NCBI RefSeq assembly: GCF_030019085.1
Contig: NZ_JASEFJ010000003.1
Coordinates: 122,829 to 186,828, forward strand
Direction: 5' to 3'
Length of the DNA: 64,000 bases
Origin: Methanoculleus sp.
GTDB lineage: Archaea > Halobacteriota > Methanomicrobia > Methanomicrobiales > Methanoculleaceae
Of this stretch, positions 44,637 to 52,542 are shown piece by piece (within the stretch, counting starts at the first letter, position 1; every line of letters begins with the position of its first letter). Position numbers and translations under genes: made by a program. Below the pieces are notes generated by a model. It made no database searches. It was not told the origin of the DNA and was given only the letters and a program-made list of their open reading frames with translations.

Positions 44637-45465
44637 GGTGCTCGGGTTCGAGTTCTTCAAAAACGCCCTTCTTGCAGGGGTGCTCGCAAGCATCGCCTGC
44701 GGGATCATCGGGACGTATGTCGTGGTGCGACGGATGGTCTCTGTCAGCGGCGGTATATCGCACGCGGCGTTCGGCGGGGTGGGGCTTGGCTACTACCTCG
44801 GGATCGACCCCCTCCTCGGCGCGACCGTCTTTACTGTGGCAACGGCGCTGGGGATGGGGGCGCTGGAGGTCCGCGGTCGGCAACAGATGGACACCATCAT
44901 CGGCGCGGTCTGGGCTGCGGGGATGGCGCTAGGCATCCTCTTTGTCTACCTGACACCAGGATTTGCGCCGGATCTATTCTCCTACCTCTTCGGGAACATC
45001 CTGCTGGTGCCGCGGGGCGATATCCTGCTCATGGGGGTGCTGGTAGCGATCATCGTGGGGATCGTGGGTCTCTTCTACCTTGAGTTTCAGGCGGTGACAT
45101 TCGATCCGGACTACGCGCGGGTCATGAACCTCCCGGTGGAACGGTTCTCGCTCCTCCTCCTGGTTCTGGTCGCACTCACGGTGGTGATGCTGATCCGGGT
45201 GGTCGGGATCATCCTTGTGATCGCTCTCCTGACCATCCCGGCGGCGATCAGCCGGATCTACACCGGCAGGTTGTGGAGCATGATGCTCCTTGCCGTTGTC
45301 CTGGGCGCCCTCTTCACCGTAATAGGGATCGGCCTCTCCTACGTCCTGAACGTCCCCTCGGGCGCGACGATCATCCTGGTGAGCACGGCGGCCTACGCGG
45401 TCGCCCTCGGGATCCGTGGAGGCAGATCGGTGCGCTTATGGAGATATACGCAAAACGGTGGATGA
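44629..45465 (+). CDS. znuB: Zinc ABC importer permease
   Basis: A 278-residue membrane subunit with about eight helices of the ABC-3 family. Features are NALLAGVLASIACGIIGTYVVVRRM, GGISHAAFGGVGLGYYLG and the conserved FLEFQAVTFDPDYARVMN-like loop (LEFQAVTFDPDYARV) that contacts the ATPase. The ATG at 44629 behind GAGAGG is preferred. It ends the transporter; the next gene follows after three bases. Confidence 0.93.
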   Translation: MLEVLGFEFFKNALLAGVLASIACGIIGTYVVVRRMVSVSGGISHAAFGGVGLGYYLGIDPLLGATVFTVATALGMGALEVRGRQQMDTIIGAVWAAGMALGILFVYLTPGFAPDLFSYLFGNILLVPRGDILLMGVLVAIIVGIVGLFYLEFQAVTFDPDYARVMNLPVERFSLLLLVLVALTVVMLIRVVGIILVIALLTIPAAISRIYTGRLWSMMLLAVVLGALFTVIGIGLSYVLNVPSGATIILVSTAAYAVALGIRGGRSVRLWRYTQNGG

Positions 45466-45468
45466 AGA

Positions 45469-45993
45469 ATGGATCCAATTATCGAAGAGGGGTATACCCG
45501 GCTCCTGGAGACCCTGGAGGCGCTGGAGGCGGAGAAGGAAGAGGCTGCCTCGAAGATCAGGGAGAACGCAGCCGCTCTCCTTGCCAGGATGGCCGCCGAT
45601 GCAGCGCCGGTAGTAAAGAAGGTCGGGCTTGAGATGCTCCGGCGGGCAAGGAGGGAGGCCTCAGGGCAACTCTACGACCAGGATTTCTACGAGAAGAGGA
45701 TGATAGTTCTCGGGAAGGGAGAGCCGCTCCCCTACCGCCCCGACGATACCGCAAAGCCGGTCCATGTGCAGATCTGCGTCCTCGACGAGGACGGGGTCTT
45801 CCACGAACTGATGTACACCAACACCGAGATCCGGACAGACTCCTACCTCTCTCTGTTGACGCCGGAAGAGGCGTTTGAGATCTACGGTTACGAGATCTTA
45901 TTCATGCTCTACCGGGCGCTCTATGAGTATGCAGAGAAGGAAGAGGAACTGCTGGAGGCCCTCGCACGGACGCTGGAGTATATCGGCTATTGA
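45469..45993 (+). CDS. Uncharacterised protein co-transcribed with the zinc transporter
   Basis: A 174-residue protein. Residues 1-70 form a charged coiled-coil-like helix (LLETLEALEAEKEEAASKIRE), followed by a mixed region (VHVQICVLDEDGVFHELMYTNTE) and a helical end (ILFMLYRALYEYAEKEEELLEA). I recognise no family. It starts three bases after znuB, so its function may relate to metal uptake, but nothing in it looks metal-binding. Confidence 0.72.
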   Translation: MDPIIEEGYTRLLETLEALEAEKEEAASKIRENAAALLARMAADAAPVVKKVGLEMLRRARREASGQLYDQDFYEKRMIVLGKGEPLPYRPDDTAKPVHVQICVLDEDGVFHELMYTNTEIRTDSYLSLLTPEEAFEIYGYEILFMLYRALYEYAEKEEELLEALARTLEYIGY

Positions 45994-46024
45994 AAAGAGC
46001 AATTTTCGGGGGGGGAGAGGCCCC

Positions 46025-46477
46025 TCAGCGTTTTCCAAAGATCGGGAACATGGGTTCGGTGGGGTCGTATCCGGCACCGAGCGCCGTAAGCGGGTAGGAG
46101 CGCTGGGACCGCTGTCCGCCGGCGTTCTCGTAGGTAACGACCGCTTTTGCCTCTGAGACCATTGACTCGAGATCGAATCCTGACTCCTCGTCCGGGCCGA
46201 GCGAAGGGAGATCGAACTCGATATTCAGGGGTACCAGGGCAAGATGGATGTTTTTCGCCACGGCGGTGCCGGTGTTGGTGAGGATAACCCTGCGTGCGTC
46301 TTCTGAGAGGTCGGCGGTGACAAGCGGAAAGTCTGCGGTCTCCTTCATGATATGGAGACTCATCAGGAGGGTGAGCCAGCAGACCAGCGCGATCAGGGCG
46401 AAGAAGCGGTCGATGAAGAATAGCCCGAGCGTGATAAGCCCGCCAGCCACCAGAACGATCTTCTGGTTCCTGTCCAT
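46025..46477 (-). CDS. Uncharacterised membrane-anchored protein
   Basis: A 150-residue protein with two adjoining hydrophobic helices (about 6-45: IVLVAGGLITLGLFFIDRFFALIALVCWLTLLM split by FFIDRF) and a soluble beta-rich domain (VILTNTGTAVAKNIHLALVPLNIEFDLP), which resembles extracellular CARDB-like folds. The ATG at 46477 is used. TCTTATAATC on the minus strand (46500-46510) is a likely TATA box 25-30 bases upstream, so the message is near-leaderless. Function unknown. Confidence 0.75.
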   Translation of the reverse strand: MDRNQKIVLVAGGLITLGLFFIDRFFALIALVCWLTLLMSLHIMKETADFPLVTADLSEDARRVILTNTGTAVAKNIHLALVPLNIEFDLPSLGPDEESGFDLESMVSEAKAVVTYENAGGQRSQRSYPLTALGAGYDPTEPMFPIFGKR

Positions 46478-46547
46478 GATTATGGGTTGAACCGCCAGAG
46501 GATTATAAGAGTAGGTTTCGGTGTGGTCGGCGTAGGTGCAACATGAC

Positions 46548-46555
46548 CATATACC
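46548..46555 (+). promoter_or_regulatory. Candidate TATA box for serS
   Basis: CATATACC within the 108-base divergent region between the membrane protein and serS. Transcription would begin near 46577, just before the ATG at 46586. Confidence 0.4.
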
Positions 46556-46585
46556 GTCGCGCCGAAGTAAGTAGAGAGAAAGAAT

Positions 46586-47863
46586 ATGCTTGATCTGAAG
46601 TTCGTTCGCGAACACCCCGAGATCGTCAGGGCCGACCTCATCAAGAGAGGGGATACCGATAAACTGCCCTGGGTCGACGAGGTATTGGAGATGGACCGGC
46701 GGGTCCGTGAACTCACGGTGGAGATCGGGAACCTGCGCAACCGCAGGAACGTTGTATCCCGCGATATCAGCCGGGCAAGGAGCGCCGGGAAGGATATATC
46801 GTCGCTCCTTGCCGAGGCGGCGGGTCTACCGGAGCGGATCAGGGAGGCAGAGGCGGAGCGCGACCGTCTCTCCGAAGCGGTGCGCTACCGGCTGATGCGT
46901 CTCCCGAACATCCTCCACGAGAGCGTGCCGGTCGGGAGCGACGAAACCGGGAACGTCGAGATCCGGCGCTGGGGAGAGCCGAAAATCCCGGAGTTTGACC
47001 TGGTGAACCACGGGGCGCTTGCCGTCGAGCATGACTGGGCGGACTTCGAACGCGCGGCAAAGATCGCGGGTGCCGGGTTCTACTTCCTGAAAGGAAGGCT
47101 TGCCCTCCTCGATATGGCGCTCCAGCATTTCGCGATAGATCTCCTTGTCCGGCGCGGTTACACCCCGATCATTCCGCCCTACATGATGAACCGGGCCTCA
47201 TACGAGGGGGTGACCGACCTTGCGGACTTTGAGAACGTGATGTATAGGATCGACGGCGAGGACGAGTACCTGATCGCGACGAGCGAGCACCCCATGGCCG
47301 CGATGTACAGCGGCGAGATCTTCGAGGAGAAAGACCTCCCGCTCAGGCTTGCGGGTATCAGCCCCTGTTTCCGGCGCGAGATCGGGGCGCACGGGATCGA
47401 TACAAAAGGGCTCTTCCGCGTCCACCAGTTCCACAAGGTAGAACAGTTCATCTACTCCACCCCGGAACAGTCCTGGGACCTTCATGAGGAACTGATAGCA
47501 AACGCCGAGGAGGTCTTCCAGCGACTCGGTCTTCCCTACAGGGTTGTCCTGATCTGTACCGGGGATATCGGGACGGTCGCTGCAAAGAAATATGACCTGG
47601 AGGTCTGGATGCCGCGGGAGGGGCGTTACCGCGAGGCGGTCTCGTGTTCGAACTGCACGACATACCAGGCGGTCAGGTTAAACATCAAGGTGCGCGACCC
47701 TGTCGAGTTTACAAGGAAACGCTACCTCCACACCCTGAACAGCACCGCGATAGCGACGACAAGGGCTATCCGGGCGATCCTGGAGAACTACCAGAACCCG
47801 GACGGGTCGGTCACGGTCCCGGAGGTTCTCAGACCCTACCTCTACGACGAGGAGACGCTGTAG
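46586..47863 (+). CDS. serS: Seryl-tRNA synthetase
   Basis: A 425-residue class II synthetase of the common type, not the rare methanogen-specific form with a large zinc insert. The N-terminal coiled-coil arm (about 30-105) contains RELTVEIGNLRNRRN. Class II motif 2 is PCFRREIGAHGIDTKGLFRVHQFHKVEQF, and motif 3 lies in TRAIRAILENYQNPDGSVTVPEVLRPY. Full length. Confidence 0.97.
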   Translation: MLDLKFVREHPEIVRADLIKRGDTDKLPWVDEVLEMDRRVRELTVEIGNLRNRRNVVSRDISRARSAGKDISSLLAEAAGLPERIREAEAERDRLSEAVRYRLMRLPNILHESVPVGSDETGNVEIRRWGEPKIPEFDLVNHGALAVEHDWADFERAAKIAGAGFYFLKGRLALLDMALQHFAIDLLVRRGYTPIIPPYMMNRASYEGVTDLADFENVMYRIDGEDEYLIATSEHPMAAMYSGEIFEEKDLPLRLAGISPCFRREIGAHGIDTKGLFRVHQFHKVEQFIYSTPEQSWDLHEELIANAEEVFQRLGLPYRVVLICTGDIGTVAAKKYDLEVWMPREGRYREAVSCSNCTTYQAVRLNIKVRDPVEFTRKRYLHTLNSTAIATTRAIRAILENYQNPDGSVTVPEVLRPYLYDEETL

Positions 47864-47884
47864 GCGCGGAGGGGTCTCCCCCCC

Positions 47885-48586
47885 TCACGGGATCGTCATA
47901 ACGATCCGCTCTTTTGATACCTTTCCGGCGATGAAACGGGCAAGACCGAGGAGTGCAATCCCTGTCACCGCGAGTGCCACCTCGGCCGTTGCCGAGATAG
48001 CCGACCCTCCAGGGATGACGCTCTGAAGCCCGCCGATAAGGAAGAAGAACCCGAATATGAAGAGGAAACCCAGGATCTGGTTCTCCCGCATCCCGAGCGC
48101 GAGCTGGGCGGCGCCGACGAACCCTGCGGCGGTGAGGATCCAGACCGGGACGACGATCAGCATGTGGGGGATGAGCAGGAGATCGAGGGTGGGGAAAGCG
48201 TTCAGCATGGTTGAGGCCGCCGCGAACGCCACGACGGCCGCGAGCAGGGTTGTCAGATAGGCCGGGATGGCAACCCCGGCGGTCTTTCCCGCCCAGAGGT
48301 GCCGGAGCGAGACCGGGGCGCAGAGGAGCGTCTCGATGGTGCCGTCCCGCTTCTCCCGGAGGAAGGCGTCGGCGCAGAAGATGTAGCCCATGAAGATAGC
48401 GATGGGGAGGGTGACCGCGGCAACGACGCCAGAGACGGGGTCGGTGCTCGCGCCGGAGGTCGCCACTATCCCGACGGCCGATAAGGCCGGGAACCATACA
48501 GCGAAGATGAGGGCGGTGATGATGATGCTCCGGTTCCGCAGCGCGAGATGGATCTCCCGGCCGGCTATTACGGTAAACGTGCTCAT
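47885..48586 (-). CDS. ABC-2 type transporter permease
   Basis: A 233-residue membrane protein with six predicted helices and the ABC-2 exporter pattern: VIAGREIHLALRNRSIIITAL at the start, and FLREKRDGTIETLLCAPVSLRHLWAGK, the loop shared by NosY/YhaP-type permeases. It should export a lipid, drug or other molecule with the ATPase at 48583, which it overlaps by four bases. The substrate is unknown. Confidence 0.9.
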   Translation of the reverse strand: MSTFTVIAGREIHLALRNRSIIITALIFAVWFPALSAVGIVATSGASTDPVSGVVAAVTLPIAIFMGYIFCADAFLREKRDGTIETLLCAPVSLRHLWAGKTAGVAIPAYLTTLLAAVVAFAAASTMLNAFPTLDLLLIPHMLIVVPVWILTAAGFVGAAQLALGMRENQILGFLFIFGFFFLIGGLQSVIPGGSAISATAEVALAVTGIALLGLARFIAGKVSKERIVMTIP

Positions 48587-49515
48587 GCCCCGTCCCCCGA
48601 CTGGCCGACGTGTTCGAGGTAGATCTCTTCAAGCGACCGGGAAGACCGGCGGACCTCAAGGAGTCGGAACCCGGCAGCGACGAGCGCCGCGATGAAGTCA
48701 GGGATGACGCCCGGGTCGGTGAGGGTGCAGCGCAACACCTCACCCTCATCCTCGCAGTCGCTGACATACGGGAGCGCTATTGCGGTTTCGCAGGCGCGGG
48801 CACGTTCGCCAGGCTCGGCGAGGACGACCGTCATCTCGGGGCGGTCGGAAGCGGCGATGAGGTTCCGTACCGAGTCGAACGCCTGGATCCTGCCCCCGGC
48901 CAGGATCGCGACGGTGGAGCAGATCCGCTGGACCTCGTCGAGGTGGTGGGAGTTTAAGAAGACGGTCATATCCTCGCGCCGGGATAGGTCGACTATGAGG
49001 TCGCGGACCATCCGCTGCGCACCGGGGTCAAGCCCGGACGAGGGTTCATCCAGGAAGACGACCTCGGGACGGTGGAGGATCGCCCGGGCGATCCCGAGTC
49101 TTCGTTTCATGCCGGTCGAGAACGTCCCGACGGGGTCGTTTCGCCGGTCTTCGAGATCTACGAGCGCCAGGAGTTCGTCGATCCTGTCGCGGGGGTCGTC
49201 GAGACCGTAGAGCCCGGCGTAGTAGGCCAGGTTGTCTGCGGCGCTCAGCCGGTCGGCAAGACCATTGTTCTCGAAGAGGACGCCGACCTTTGCGCGGGCA
49301 CCGTCCTCGAGGGTGAGGTCCTGCCCGAGAACCCGGCACTCCCCGGCATCGGGGGTGAGGAGTCCAAGCAGGATCCGGACGGTTGTGGTCTTTCCGGCGC
49401 CGTTCGGGCCGAGATAGCCGAAGATCTCACCGTGGTCGACGGAGAAGGTGACGTCACGGAGGATCTCCCGGCCGTCAAACGAACGCGAGAGCCCACGGAC
49501 GTCGACGGCGTTCAT
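48583..49515 (-). CDS. ABC transporter ATP-binding protein (exporter type)
   Basis: A 310-residue CcmA/NatA-type ATPase. It has Walker A GPNGAGKTTTVRILLG, signature FSTGMKRRLGIARAI, Walker B VVFLDEPSSGLDP, and a C-terminal extension of about 90 residues common to exporter ATPases. I chose the ATG at 49515 because GGAG lies nine bases before it; an ATG three codons upstream has GGAG directly adjacent, which is too close. It precedes its permease. Confidence 0.92.
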   Translation of the reverse strand: MNAVDVRGLSRSFDGREILRDVTFSVDHGEIFGYLGPNGAGKTTTVRILLGLLTPDAGECRVLGQDLTLEDGARAKVGVLFENNGLADRLSAADNLAYYAGLYGLDDPRDRIDELLALVDLEDRRNDPVGTFSTGMKRRLGIARAILHRPEVVFLDEPSSGLDPGAQRMVRDLIVDLSRREDMTVFLNSHHLDEVQRICSTVAILAGGRIQAFDSVRNLIAASDRPEMTVVLAEPGERARACETAIALPYVSDCEDEGEVLRCTLTDPGVIPDFIAALVAAGFRLLEVRRSSRSLEEIYLEHVGQSGDGA

Positions 49516-49665
49516 GAGCGCCATCTCCGGTGGCCAGGCGTTCTGGCCGCAATAGAGAGTGGATGCATTGTATGACAGTTTTCGGGTTGAGACGTAAAAT
49601 AACTGACTTTTTGGGTCGGGGAAGGGCTATATTCGTGAGAGCGCCCATACACTCCCTGGAGTGGA

Positions 49666-50952
49666 ATGGAGTTTTCCTGCGGTATTGACGAGCGGCCACG
49701 ACCGGGGTTGCTCCTGGTCTTCGGGCTGCAGTGGCTGGCGGTGAGCATCCCTGCTATCCTGATCGTCGGCAGGGTGGTGGCCGGTCTTCAGGCGGAGGGT
49801 GCGGCGATCCCCTACCTCCAGAGGTTATTCCTCCTGATCGCGGTGTTGCTGGTTGTGCAGGTCTACCTGGGTCACAGGCTCCCGCTCGTCCTCGGCCCGG
49901 CGACGGTGCTCCTTGTCGGTATCCTGGCAAGTCTGGATGCGGGCTCAGCCGCCATCAATACCTCGCTTCTGATCGGGGGGCTTTTGCTCAGCGCGATCGC
50001 GCTGACGGGGTTTGTGGGACACCTCAAACGACTCTTCACGCCACGTGTGATCGTGGTCGTCCTGATGCTCATTGCGTTCACCCTTGCGCCGGTCATCCTG
50101 GGTCTTGTCACGGAGGGTGGCAATGGGGTTACGGCGACAGCGACCTTCCTATTTGCCGCAGGGTTTGCTCTCGTCCTCTTTGCGGCGCACGGCCTTCTTG
50201 GGGGGTTCTGGCGGTCGACGCTGGCGGTATGGGCGCTCATCTTCGGCACCGCGGCCTACATCGCTCTTTTCGGGAGCGTCTCCCCTCTCACCGTCGATAC
50301 GGCGCTGTTTGCTCTGCCCGGGGATCTGGTTGCACCGCTTGCCGTCCCCGATCCGGGGGTGCTTGTGGCCTTTCTGATCTGTTACCTTGCGCTTGCCACG
50401 AACGATCTGGGGTCGATCCAGTCGGTCGGCAGCCTTCTTGCGGCCGACGGGATGGACGACCGGATCAACCGCGGGGTTGGTGTCACCGGTCTTGGTAACG
50501 TTATTGCGGGGCTGACGGGGGTTATAGGGCCGGTGAACTTCTCGCTGAGTCCAGGGGTCATCGCGGCCACGGGTTGCGCTTCGCGGTTTGCGCTCGTGCC
50601 TGCGGCCGTGGGGCTCGGACTGATGGCGCTTTCGCCGCGCGCTATCGGCTACATGGAGTGCATCCCGGGCCCCGTCATAGGAGTTGTCCTGGCCTATGTT
50701 ATGGCCACCCAGATTGCGGCAGGGCTGGTCTTTGGCCAGGAGAGTGGGGCGTTAGAGACGTTTGATGGCGGACTTATCATCGGTATACCGCTTCTGCTCG
50801 GGACGCTGGTGGCGTTCCTGCCGGCGGAGGTTGTCACGGGTCTCCCTGCGGTGCTCCGACCGGTGCTTGCAAACGGGTTTGTGGTGGGTATCGTCACGGT
50901 GCTCGGACTTGAGCACATTGTCTACAGGCGGCGGTCGGAGGGGGAGGGGTGA
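49666..50952 (+). CDS. NCS2-family (uracil/xanthine-type) permease
   Basis: A 428-residue transporter with 12-14 helices. The start LLLVFGLQWLAVSIPAILIVG and the NxG block of the second half, LATNDLGSIQSVG, with VTGLGNVIAGLTGVIGPVNFSLSPGVIAATGCASR, follow the NCS2 pattern of nucleobase:cation symporters. Its exact nucleobase is unclear, and it is a divergent member. The promoter is probably CTATATTC at 49629-49636, and CTGGAGTGGA before the ATG is the ribosome site. Confidence 0.85.
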   Translation: MEFSCGIDERPRPGLLLVFGLQWLAVSIPAILIVGRVVAGLQAEGAAIPYLQRLFLLIAVLLVVQVYLGHRLPLVLGPATVLLVGILASLDAGSAAINTSLLIGGLLLSAIALTGFVGHLKRLFTPRVIVVVLMLIAFTLAPVILGLVTEGGNGVTATATFLFAAGFALVLFAAHGLLGGFWRSTLAVWALIFGTAAYIALFGSVSPLTVDTALFALPGDLVAPLAVPDPGVLVAFLICYLALATNDLGSIQSVGSLLAADGMDDRINRGVGVTGLGNVIAGLTGVIGPVNFSLSPGVIAATGCASRFALVPAAVGLGLMALSPRAIGYMECIPGPVIGVVLAYVMATQIAAGLVFGQESGALETFDGGLIIGIPLLLGTLVAFLPAEVVTGLPAVLRPVLANGFVVGIVTVLGLEHIVYRRRSEGEG

Positions 50953-51063
50953 TGGAGGGCGGTCTGGTGCCATAGAACGGATTCGCTTTTCCTGTTCCGG
51001 CGAAACCGCAAAACGACAGTGGTTGTGGGGGAAGACAGACCTGATATAACTTGAACGGACGGT

Positions 51064-51093
51064 CTCCCGGCGACCTGCCGGGTGCACCACCAG
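51064..51093 (-). pseudogene. Partial duplicate of tRNA-Ile (anticodon arm and part of D arm)
   Basis: These 30 bases match 51160-51189, inside tRNA-Ile, at 24 positions. The only difference is a block of six bases in the anticodon loop (CGACCT in place of TTATCA). Both sides of the stem CCCGG/CCGGG are kept. No acceptor or T arm exists here, so it cannot be a functional tRNA. It lies about 70 bases beyond the 3' end of the real tRNA. Confidence 0.65.
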
Positions 51094-51131
51094 TAAAAAC
51101 AAACTCTGAAAATAGCGTAAATGAGAATCAG

Positions 51132-51204
51132 TGGGCCCGATGCGGTTCGAACGCACGACCTCCCGGTTATCAGCCGGGTGCACCACCAGCTATGCTACGG
51201 GCCC
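51132..51204 (-). tRNA. tRNA-Ile (anticodon GAU)
   Basis: A 73-nt tRNA. Acceptor arms GGGCCCG and CGGGCCC pair, with discriminator A. The anticodon stem CCCGG/CCGGG holds loop CTGATAA, anticodon GAU. The T arm is GTGCG-TTCGAAC-CGCAT. No CCA is encoded. It lies near tRNA-Glu on the same strand, with a truncated tnpB between them. Confidence 0.97.
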
Positions 51205-51425
51205 GGTGGGATTTACCTTACATAATCTGCCATTCTGACACTTAATTGTTTTGGGTTGGCGGTCAATCTGCGGCGGTCTGGGGGAGCGGGGGTGGAGGGT
51301 CAGGGTAGTTCACGTTGTGGCGTAGGTCAGGCCGCCGATTACCGGAGATCGAGGCAGGGATTAAGCGCACATTCCGCATGTCCTCCGTCAGATGTAATAA
51401 TTTTCGGATTCTCTTCACACCAGCC

Positions 51426-52346
51426 TCAAGATCTTCCACAATGTCGAAGGTCTGATGGTGAACTACCCCGCCCAGAAGGGCGGGGCTTCCCGGCTATCAT
51501 GGACAACACTTGCATCACAGAGATATGATGTAGAGGCATCGTCTCCACAGGCTCAAAGGGCTGTTCCATCCCCACGCGATGAATATTCACCGCAGCATTG
51601 TAATCTCTATCGGCAACGAACCCGCAATATGGGCATTCGTGAACTCTCACCGAGAGATCCTTCTTCACAATACTCCCGCAGTTTGAGCACAGTTGCGTCG
51701 TATCCCGGGGATCGACTTGAATGAAGTTCGTACCAGCACTTTCAGCCCTGTACGAGAGGTAAGAATAGAATCGCCCCCACGACGCACTGTGGATACTTCT
51801 CCGGAGCCCGCGAGATTTGCCGTTCTCTTTCAGATACTTGATATTCAGGTCTTCGACACAGATCGTTGCATAGGTATCAACGTACCGACGGGAAAGTTTG
51901 TGCAGGAAATCGTTCTTCTGGTTCGTGACATGATCATATGCCTTCTCCAGTTTCCCTTTCGCCTTCTTCCAATTTTTCGAGAACCGTTGTTTCCGGGCAA
52001 CGCTCCGCTGCAACTTCTTGATCCGGTCACGTGAGTGCTCATAGAACCGGGGGTTCTCGATTACGGCACCGTCGCTATCGACCGCAAACGAATCCAATCC
52101 GACATCGATCCCAACGGATCGCCCCTCCCTCTTCGGTTCGGAAACTTCCTGTTCCGCCTGGATGATGACATACCATTTGTCACCGGAACGGGTGATCAGG
52201 ACACCTTTCACGACTCCCGAGTACGGTCGATGCATGGTGAACGGGATTGTTCCGATCTTCGAGAACGTGACCGTGCTGTGTTCCCGGTCGATCTTGAACC
52301 CGGACTGATTGTAATTGAGCGTCCGGTGCTTCCAAGCTACCCCACC
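51426..52346 (-). pseudogene. tnpB: 5'-truncated TnpB (IS200/IS605 RNA-guided nuclease)
   Basis: The frame open from 52346 (GVAWKHRTLNYNQSGFKID) lacks the first 80-100 residues of TnpB; a TGA precedes it. The largest ATG-initiated frame begins at 52235. The RuvC-like catalytic residues all remain: D in GIDVGLDSFAV, E in CVEDLNIKYL and D in ADRDYNAAVN, plus the zinc ribbon CSNCG...CPYCG. The reading frame runs through the right-end hairpin (51466-51485) and stops at 51426, beyond the usual element end. No tnpA is present. Lying 35 bases from tRNA-Glu, it is a remnant, possibly still able to make a truncated protein. Confidence 0.85.
51466..51485 (-). other. IS605-type right-end hairpin / probable omega-RNA 3' end
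   Basis: On the minus strand GCCCCGCCC-TTCT-GGGCGGGG is followed by TAGTTCAC, the motif seen at the right end of many archaeal IS200/IS605 elements. It is an 8-bp stem with a four-base loop. In TnpB systems the guide RNA ends here and takes its guide from the adjacent flank (minus strand, below about 51458). The stem is seen directly; the RNA role is inference from the family. Confidence 0.65.
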
Positions 52347-52380
52347 TCAACATCCACCCGGAAATCCCCTCAAAACAGTA

Positions 52381-52453
52381 TGCTGCTATGGGGATTTGAA
52401 CCCCAGTCGTCGGCGTGAAAGGCCGACATGATTGGCCCCTACACTATAGCAGC
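52381..52453 (-). tRNA. tRNA-Glu (anticodon UUC)
   Basis: A 73-nt tRNA. Acceptor arms GCTGCTA and TAGCAGC pair, discriminator A. Anticodon stem TCGGC/GCCGA with loop CTTTCAC gives anticodon UUC. T arm CTGGG-TTCAAAT-CCCCA. It is the tRNA from which the GatDE and tetrapyrrole pathways both draw. The tnpB remnant begins just after its 3' end. Confidence 0.97.
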
Positions 52454-52542
52454 CCGCGCAATGTGCCATACAACTTGGGTAACAGGAGATAAAAATGTTG
52501 TGCCGCATCGATCCAGGGCCGGATTTCAAAGCCGCTCCCCCT

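Noticed and set aside
51064..51093. A possible extra tRNA
   Set aside because: Only the anticodon arm and part of the D arm are present; acceptor and T arms are missing and base 33 is A.
51205..51425. Short open frame on the minus strand beside the tnpB remnant
   Set aside because: It reads about 50 plausible residues, but it has no good start, no known family and lies in a rearranged patch, so it is noted only in the findings.
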